Below are positions 58,146-64,000 of a stretch of 64,000 nt of DNA, one piece after another (the first letter of the stretch is position 1; every line of letters starts with the position of its first letter). A program made the position numbers and the translations under genes. Source of the stretch: Bacteroides sp. (GTDB taxonomy: Bacteria; Bacteroidota; Bacteroidia; Bacteroidales; SM23-62); contig DRHS01000137.1 of NCBI GenBank assembly GCA_011053095.1, forward strand, positions 1 through 64,000, in the 5' to 3' direction. Under the pieces are notes generated by a model, which ran no database searches, had not been told where the DNA came from, and was given only the letters and a program-made list of their open reading frames with translations.

Positions 58146-60506
58146 ATGGATAAAAGTTTTTTTCAGTCTGAATATTTCCTTGCCGGTAGCTTTGCATTGG
58201 TAATAATACTGCTATTCTGGTTTTCACTGCCCGATCCCCTTTTCACTGATCCCTCCAGCACGGTTCTGGAAGATCGGAACGGTAAGCTGATGGGGGCAAG
58301 GATAGCTGAAGATGGCCAGTGGAGATTTCCTCCTCTTGACTCAATACCATACAAATACGAACAATGCCTCCTCCTTTTTGAAGACCGTTATTTTTACCAT
58401 CACCGGGGATTTAATCCCCTGGCACTTACACGTGCCTTTTATCAGAACATGGAGGCGGGATCCATTGTAAGCGGGGGCAGCACCATCAGTATGCAGATAA
58501 TCCGTCTTTCCCGAAAAGGAAAACCACGTAATGTTTATCAGAAATTTATCGAGATCATTCTTGCCTCAAGGCTTGAACTGACCAACACAAAAAAGGATAT
58601 CCTTTCCCTGTATTCTTCAAATGCTCCTTACGGAGGAAATGTTGTGGGACTTGATGCAGCCGCCTGGAGGTATTTTGGACTCCCACCCGCTCAATTAACC
58701 TGGGCTGAATCAGCAACACTTGCTGTTTTGCCAAATGCACCCTCGATTATCCATCCCGGAAGGAACCGGCATCTATTGCTTGAGAAACGAAACCGCCTTC
58801 TTGAGAGATTGCTTGACGAAGGCCTGATTGATACCCTCAGCTGCAAACTTGCCACTTTTGAGCCACTCCCTTCAGAACCCCATCCACTTCCCTCCCTTGC
58901 ACCTCATTTGCTTGATTTCATATACATTAATTATCAGGGTAAACGGATTTCCTCTACCCTGGACGCTGATCTTCAGTCTCGGGTTAACAATATTGTTGAA
59001 GAACACCATAAAGTATTAATTCACAACGAAATACACAATGCATCCTGCCTGGTTATTGAAACTATGTCAGGAGAAGTCAGGGCCTATGTCGGAAATACAA
59101 GTAATGATGGACGGCCTGAGTTTTCCGGAGATGTGGATATTGTCCGGTCACCAAGAAGTACAGGCAGTATTCTTAAACCTCTTCTTTTTTGCCTTATGCT
59201 TGAGGAGGGAGAAATCCTGACCAGCTCCCTTATTCCGGATATCCCTACACAATATACAGGATATTCTCCCAAGAATTTTAATCATGAATATGATGGGGCA
59301 GTCCCCGCAAGAAGAGCTCTTGCAAGATCCCTTAACATCCCGGCCGTCAGGATGCTGCAATCCTATGGATTGGGTCGGTTTTATTACCAGCTTGAAAAAC
59401 TCGGTATGAAAACACTTCCCCAACCGGCCGCTCACTATGGACTGAGTCTTATTCTCGGTGGTGCAGAAGGAAACTTAATGTGGATTACAGGAATGTATGC
59501 ATCAATGGGAAGGGTTCTGGGGCATTATAATGAGAGTGGTAAATATTTTGAAAATGACATCCGCGAGCCCGGCATTATTAAATCCCCGTTCGGGAATATT
59601 GACCGAGGCAGAGATGAGAACCCTCATCCTTACAGTGCTGCCTCGGTATGGCTTACTTTTCAATCATTATTGCAGGTAAACAGGCCCGAATCCCAGGCAG
59701 GTTGGCAATCCTTTCAATCAGCATCAAATATTGCATGGAAAACAGGAACCAGCTTTGGGTTCCGTGATGCCTGGGCAGTGGGTACAAGTCCCTCGTACAC
59801 CATTGGAGTCTGGGTAGGAAACGCTGATGGTGAGGGTCGTCCGAATCTTACCGGAATTTCAGTTGCTGCACCAATCCTTTTTGATGTATTCAGCCTTCTG
59901 CCAGGTAATACATGGTTCCAACCCCCGCTAAATGAACTTTTCCCCACTGAAGTTTGTCGCCAGAGCGGATATCTGCCCGGTCCCCACTGCCCGGACAGGG
60001 ATACCACCCTGGTTCCTGAAAAAGGCCTGCTTTCTGCTTCCTGTCCCTATCACATAATGGTTCATCTGACTGAAGACGGCCAATACAGGGTAAGCAGTGA
60101 TTGTATGGAAACCGAAAAGATGAAGCATGAAGCCTGGTTCTTACTTCCCCCGGTTCAGGAGTGGTATTACCGCTCGGGGAATCCTGAATACCGGATTCTT
60201 CCGGATCTGCATCCGGATTGTATGGAAAGCGGAGAAATTTCATTTCTGGAGCTTATTTATCCCCGGCATTCAGCACGCGTTTTTGTTCCACGTGAACTTG
60301 ATGGCACACCTGGCGAAATCATCCTTGAGGCCGCACACAGAAATTCATCTACTTTGATTCACTGGCATCTTGATGACCGGTATTTGGGTAGCACCCGTCA
60401 TATACACCAGCTTGGGATAGCGCCACTAAAAGGATTACATATCCTGACCCTGGTTGACGAAGCTGGCAATTCCCTGGTTCACCAATTTGAGGTCATTGAC
60501 AGGTAG
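58146..60506 (+). CDS. pbpC: Penicillin-binding protein 1C
   Basis: EDRYFYHHRGFNPLALTRAFYQN glycosyltransferase; RSTGSILKPLLF SxxK; KTGTSFGFRDAWAVG; C-terminal BiPBP-like domain. Confidence 0.93.
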   Translation: MDKSFFQSEYFLAGSFALVIILLFWFSLPDPLFTDPSSTVLEDRNGKLMGARIAEDGQWRFPPLDSIPYKYEQCLLLFEDRYFYHHRGFNPLALTRAFYQNMEAGSIVSGGSTISMQIIRLSRKGKPRNVYQKFIEIILASRLELTNTKKDILSLYSSNAPYGGNVVGLDAAAWRYFGLPPAQLTWAESATLAVLPNAPSIIHPGRNRHLLLEKRNRLLERLLDEGLIDTLSCKLATFEPLPSEPHPLPSLAPHLLDFIYINYQGKRISSTLDADLQSRVNNIVEEHHKVLIHNEIHNASCLVIETMSGEVRAYVGNTSNDGRPEFSGDVDIVRSPRSTGSILKPLLFCLMLEEGEILTSSLIPDIPTQYTGYSPKNFNHEYDGAVPARRALARSLNIPAVRMLQSYGLGRFYYQLEKLGMKTLPQPAAHYGLSLILGGAEGNLMWITGMYASMGRVLGHYNESGKYFENDIREPGIIKSPFGNIDRGRDENPHPYSAASVWLTFQSLLQVNRPESQAGWQSFQSASNIAWKTGTSFGFRDAWAVGTSPSYTIGVWVGNADGEGRPNLTGISVAAPILFDVFSLLPGNTWFQPPLNELFPTEVCRQSGYLPGPHCPDRDTTLVPEKGLLSASCPYHIMVHLTEDGQYRVSSDCMETEKMKHEAWFLLPPVQEWYYRSGNPEYRILPDLHPDCMESGEISFLELIYPRHSARVFVPRELDGTPGEIILEAAHRNSSTLIHWHLDDRYLGSTRHIHQLGIAPLKGLHILTLVDEAGNSLVHQFEVIDR

Positions 60507-60579
60507 CGGATCAAATGTAAAAAATAGTTAAAAACCGGCTGATTCAAACCTTTTGATCTTCATATCCGTTATTATCCTG

Positions 60580-60587
60580 TATATTTG
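60580..60587 (+). promoter_or_regulatory. Bacteroidetes-type -7 element TATATTTG
   Basis: TAnnTTTG match 26 nt upstream of ATG 60614. Confidence 0.5.
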
Positions 60588-60613
60588 TCCGTCTACAAAT
60601 TATTATTTGTTCC

Positions 60614-62323
60614 ATGATTAATAAAAAATCCGGTAAAAAACTTGGTATCCTGGCTCTGATTGCTTTGATTTCAGCAAGTTCTTTGTTGTTCATTTCATCC
60701 TCAAATGATGACTTCAAACTCGTTAAAAGCCTCGAGATATATTATTCCCTCTTTCGTGAACTGAATCTTTTTTATGTTGACGAGACAAATCCTGAGAAAC
60801 TTGTTGAAAACAGCATCAATGGAATGCTTAAGGAACTTGATCCCTACACCAACTATATCCCCGAATCAGACAGTGAAAACTTCAATTTCATGACCACCGG
60901 CGAATATGGAGGAATTGGATCACTCATTCGCCGTAATGGTGATTTTGCAATTATTGCTGAACCTTATGAAGGATTTCCTGCCGCTGTAGCAGGCCTCCGT
61001 GCCGGAGATACCTTGGTTGCAATAGACGGGAAAAACATGGAAGGCATGGCAATCAGTATTATAAGTGATAATTTAAAAGGGGCGCCCAAGACACCGGTCA
61101 CGCTGACAATTCGCAGATATGGAAATCCTGATCCCATAGAAATATCCCTTGTAAGAGAGAAAATCATCATTTCAAATGTTCCCTACTTTGGTATGCTGGA
61201 CGATCATACCGGATATATCCGGCTGGCAAATTTCACCACCGGTGCTGCAAAGGAAACAAAGTTTGCTCTGCTTGAACTCAGGAAAAATCCTTCTTGTGAT
61301 GCTATTGTTCTGGATCTCCGAAGTAACCCTGGGGGATTACTAATAGAGGCCGTGGATGTGGCTAATCTTTTTATTCCCCAGGGAGAAGAAATCGTATCCA
61401 CCCGAGGCAGGGTTAAGCAATGGGATCATGAATACCGTACCCGGTTTTCACCGGTTGATACATCAATTTTTGTTGCTGTGCTTGTTAGCAGGGGATCTGC
61501 CTCCGCTTCTGAAATAGTTGCCGGTAGTTTGCAAGACCTGGATCGTGCAGTAATTATCGGCCAGAGGACTTTTGGAAAGGGACTTGTTCAGACAACTCGC
61601 GAACTGAGTTATAATAGTCGTCTTAAGGTTACCACGGCAAAGTACTATATCCCTTCAGGCCGCTGCATACAGGCCCTTGACTATTCCAACAGGAACGAAG
61701 ACGGAAGTGTGGGGGTAATACCCGATTCACTTATTTCCGAGTACCAGACACGCAATGGTCGTACTGTGTTTGATGGGGGAGGCATACAGCCTGATTTTCC
61801 TACAGAAGCAGGCAGGTTAAACCAGATAAGTATTGCCTTGTTAACCAAGAATATAATCTTCGATTTTGCTACAGTATATGCAGCCACAAATGAAAATATC
61901 AGTCCCATAAGTGATTTTGAATTTTCACAGGAGGATTTTGAGGAATTCAAACAACTTGTTTCTACCCGTGATTTTCATTACGAGACACGAAGCGAAGGGT
62001 CCCTGAAGACTCTCATTGACATAGCCAAACGTGAAAAATACTTCGAGCTTGCCGAAAGCGAATTCCTTGCCCTCGAAAGCAAACTTTCTCATAATAACGA
62101 GAAAGATCTTGACAATTTCAGTGAGGAAATTATTCAGCTTTTAAAAGAAGAAATAGCGGTTCGCTTCTACTATCAGAAAGGACGGATGCAGGCCGCCATT
62201 GAATCCGATCCGGAAGTTGAAAAGGCCATGGAAATCCTTGGACAGCCGGGTCTTATTCTCAGCACCCTGAATGAGCCTGAAGGAACGATTCATGCCCTCA
62301 ACCACCCGGTGCTGGAGGAATAA
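60614..62323 (+). CDS. S41 family C-terminal processing peptidase (PDZ-containing)
   Basis: GLRAGDTLVAIDG PDZ; LDLRSNPGGLL; SRGSASASEIVAGSLQD; GQRTFGKGLVQ. Confidence 0.93.
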   Translation: MINKKSGKKLGILALIALISASSLLFISSSNDDFKLVKSLEIYYSLFRELNLFYVDETNPEKLVENSINGMLKELDPYTNYIPESDSENFNFMTTGEYGGIGSLIRRNGDFAIIAEPYEGFPAAVAGLRAGDTLVAIDGKNMEGMAISIISDNLKGAPKTPVTLTIRRYGNPDPIEISLVREKIIISNVPYFGMLDDHTGYIRLANFTTGAAKETKFALLELRKNPSCDAIVLDLRSNPGGLLIEAVDVANLFIPQGEEIVSTRGRVKQWDHEYRTRFSPVDTSIFVAVLVSRGSASASEIVAGSLQDLDRAVIIGQRTFGKGLVQTTRELSYNSRLKVTTAKYYIPSGRCIQALDYSNRNEDGSVGVIPDSLISEYQTRNGRTVFDGGGIQPDFPTEAGRLNQISIALLTKNIIFDFATVYAATNENISPISDFEFSQEDFEEFKQLVSTRDFHYETRSEGSLKTLIDIAKREKYFELAESEFLALESKLSHNNEKDLDNFSEEIIQLLKEEIAVRFYYQKGRMQAAIESDPEVEKAMEILGQPGLILSTLNEPEGTIHALNHPVLEE

Positions 62324-62531
62324 GGGTTATCCGGTCGCCGTCTTGAACTTCTTCTTCCTGATGAGATATTGTTCCGTTAAGGGAAACCACGAAATTCAAC
62401 TTCTCCAATCCGGGATGCCTTTCCAATACAGAATCCAGAACTTTTGATTTAGATCCGCTCAATTCAATGTTTTCAGAAGCCTTTCCTGCAGTTTCTGCCA
62501 GTAATCCAAGATATTGAACTTCTATTGACAT
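62298..62531 (-). CDS. MoaD/ThiS family sulfur-carrier protein
   Basis: 77-aa beta-grasp-like ORF ending DGDRITLIPPAPGG with C-terminal GG. Confidence 0.85.
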   Translation of the reverse strand: MSIEVQYLGLLAETAGKASENIELSGSKSKVLDSVLERHPGLEKLNFVVSLNGTISHQEEEVQDGDRITLIPPAPGG

Positions 62532-62550
62532 GTTTATATAATTTTTACAA

Positions 62551-64000
62551 TTAGTGTGCCTCGAGCCAGTTTGTTCCGGTACCGTAGTCTACTACCAGTG
62601 GAACGGAAAGTTCATAGGCGTTTTCCATTTCCCTGATTACCATCATCCTTAGTTCTTCAAGTTCGGATTTCAATACGTCAAAAACAAGCTCATCGTGGAC
62701 CTGTAATATCATTTTACTTCCCAGTCCAGAATTATCTATGTTATTCTGTATCCGAATCATTGCAATTTTTATTATGTCGGCAGCCGATCCCTGTATTGGA
62801 GCATTTATAGCATTTCGTTCCGCGAAACCACGCACCACAGCATTCCTTGAATTTATATCGCGCAGATACCTGCGTCTGCCCAGCATGGTTTCAACATAGC
62901 CGTTTTCGCGGGCTGCTGCAATACATTCGTCCATGTATTGCCTGGCCCTTGGGTACGTTGTGAAATAGCTGTCAATCAACGTTTTAGCCTCGCTTCTTGA
63001 GATATTCATCCGCTGGGCGAGGCCAAACGCCGAAATCCCATAAATAATGCCGAAATTGGCCGTCTTCGCCTTGCCCCTTTGCTCCCTTGAAACCTCCCCG
63101 GGAGGAAGATTAAAGATTTTTGAAGCCGTCGAAGTATGTATATCTTCTCCCTTTTGAAAGGCCTCACGCATCAATGGATCACCGCTCATGTGGGCCATAA
63201 GTCGGAGTTCTATCTGGCTGTAATCAGCTGATAAAAATATATATTCCCCGCCACGTGGAACAAACGCCTTTCTGATTTCTCGCCCTTTTTCTTCACGGAT
63301 AGGGATGTTTTGAAGGTTTGGGTTGTTTGAACTCAATCTTCCCGTGGCCACCACTGCCTGGTTGTATGATGTATGAACGAGTCCCGTCCTTGGGTTGATC
63401 ATTTTAGGCAGGGCTTCAACATATGTTGATAGCAACTTTCTGTAGGTTCTGAATTCCAAAACCTTGCTAATAATCGGGTGTTTGTCGACAAGCTTTACAA
63501 GCACCTCTTCACCCGTGGAGTATTGTTTTGATTTCGTTTTTTTTGCGTCTGTAATAATTTTAAGACGTTCAAATAAAATATCCCCCAATTGTTTCGGGGA
63601 TGAAATATTGAACTCCACTCCGGCAAGTTGGTAGATAGAGTCCCTTAATTCTATTAAATCAGCTTCAAGAATCTCAGCAAATTTGCCAAGAGATTCATCA
63701 TCGAGTTTTATTCCCGACTCTTCCATTTTGCATAAAACCGCGATCAGTGGAAACTCTATTTCAGATGAGAGACTTTCAAGCCCCATTTTTCCTATTTCCT
63801 CTTTTAGTAGCAGGTACAATTGCCATGTTATATCAGCATCTTCAGCAGCATAATCAATTATCTTCTCAAGGGATACATCCCTCATGCTGCCCTGCCGGCC
63901 TCCTTTCTTGCCGATTAAATCTTCCGTTGGTATATTCCTGTATCCCAGATATGCTTCAGCAAGAAAGTCAAGCCCGTGTCTTTGCTCCGGTTGCAACAGA
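62551..64000 (-). CDS. polA: DNA polymerase I, C-terminal part (gene runs off the window)
   Basis: Pol A motifs SADYSQIELRLMAHMSGDP, KTANFGIIYGISAFGLAQ, QVHDELVFDV; no start within the window. Confidence 0.95.
   Translation of the reverse strand, partial: LLQPEQRHGLDFLAEAYLGYRNIPTEDLIGKKGGRQGSMRDVSLEKIIDYAAEDADITWQLYLLLKEEIGKMGLESLSSEIEFPLIAVLCKMEESGIKLDDESLGKFAEILEADLIELRDSIYQLAGVEFNISSPKQLGDILFERLKIITDAKKTKSKQYSTGEEVLVKLVDKHPIISKVLEFRTYRKLLSTYVEALPKMINPRTGLVHTSYNQAVVATGRLSSNNPNLQNIPIREEKGREIRKAFVPRGGEYIFLSADYSQIELRLMAHMSGDPLMREAFQKGEDIHTSTASKIFNLPPGEVSREQRGKAKTANFGIIYGISAFGLAQRMNISRSEAKTLIDSYFTTYPRARQYMDECIAAARENGYVETMLGRRRYLRDINSRNAVVRGFAERNAINAPIQGSAADIIKIAMIRIQNNIDNSGLGSKMILQVHDELVFDVLKSELEELRMMVIREMENAYELSVPLVVDYGTGTNWLEAH

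Noticed and set aside
1-64000. Search by eye for CRISPR arrays, rRNA, tRNA and long tandem repeats
   Set aside because: No regularly spaced repeats and no convincing tRNA/rRNA sequence in the few intergenic gaps; tRNAscan/Infernal would be needed to exclude small ncRNAs.

Overview
The window looks like chromosomal DNA from a Bacteroidota (probably Bacteroidales/Marinilabiliales-like) genome. Support comes from repeated TAnnTTTG promoter -7 elements upstream of genes and from lineage-typical families (DUF4271-hemD-rnpA cluster, Reg_prop/Y_Y_Y sensors, M16 pairs). It is almost fully coding, with about 45 credible genes. I found no rRNA, no tRNA and no CRISPR array. Main contents are an ABC exporter whose ATPase gene is interrupted at the left edge by a probable transposase remnant; a lone GroES; an M3 peptidase; an MFS transporter; a 1.5-kaa SBP-SBP-propeller-SpoIIE phosphatase sensor; a hybrid pseudo-histidine kinase; mnmH/selU; an ECF sigma/anti-sigma/OMP cassette; a TetR-controlled trans-envelope ABC locus (LolA-like carrier, two FtsX permeases, LolD-like ATPase, outer-membrane barrel); an eroded FtsX permease pseudogene; an ankyrin-phosphatase; a CotH-kinase-like protein; an M16 pair with a fused LolA-like domain; an alpha-2-macroglobulin/TfoX/PbpC cluster; and a partial polA at the right edge. 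The best candidates for under-described biology are the TetR-LolA-ABC-OMP operon with paired operators, the SBP-propeller-SpoIIE sensor, and the pseudo-kinase hybrid that lacks its phospho-accepting His. All family calls come from reading motifs by eye; no database search was run.
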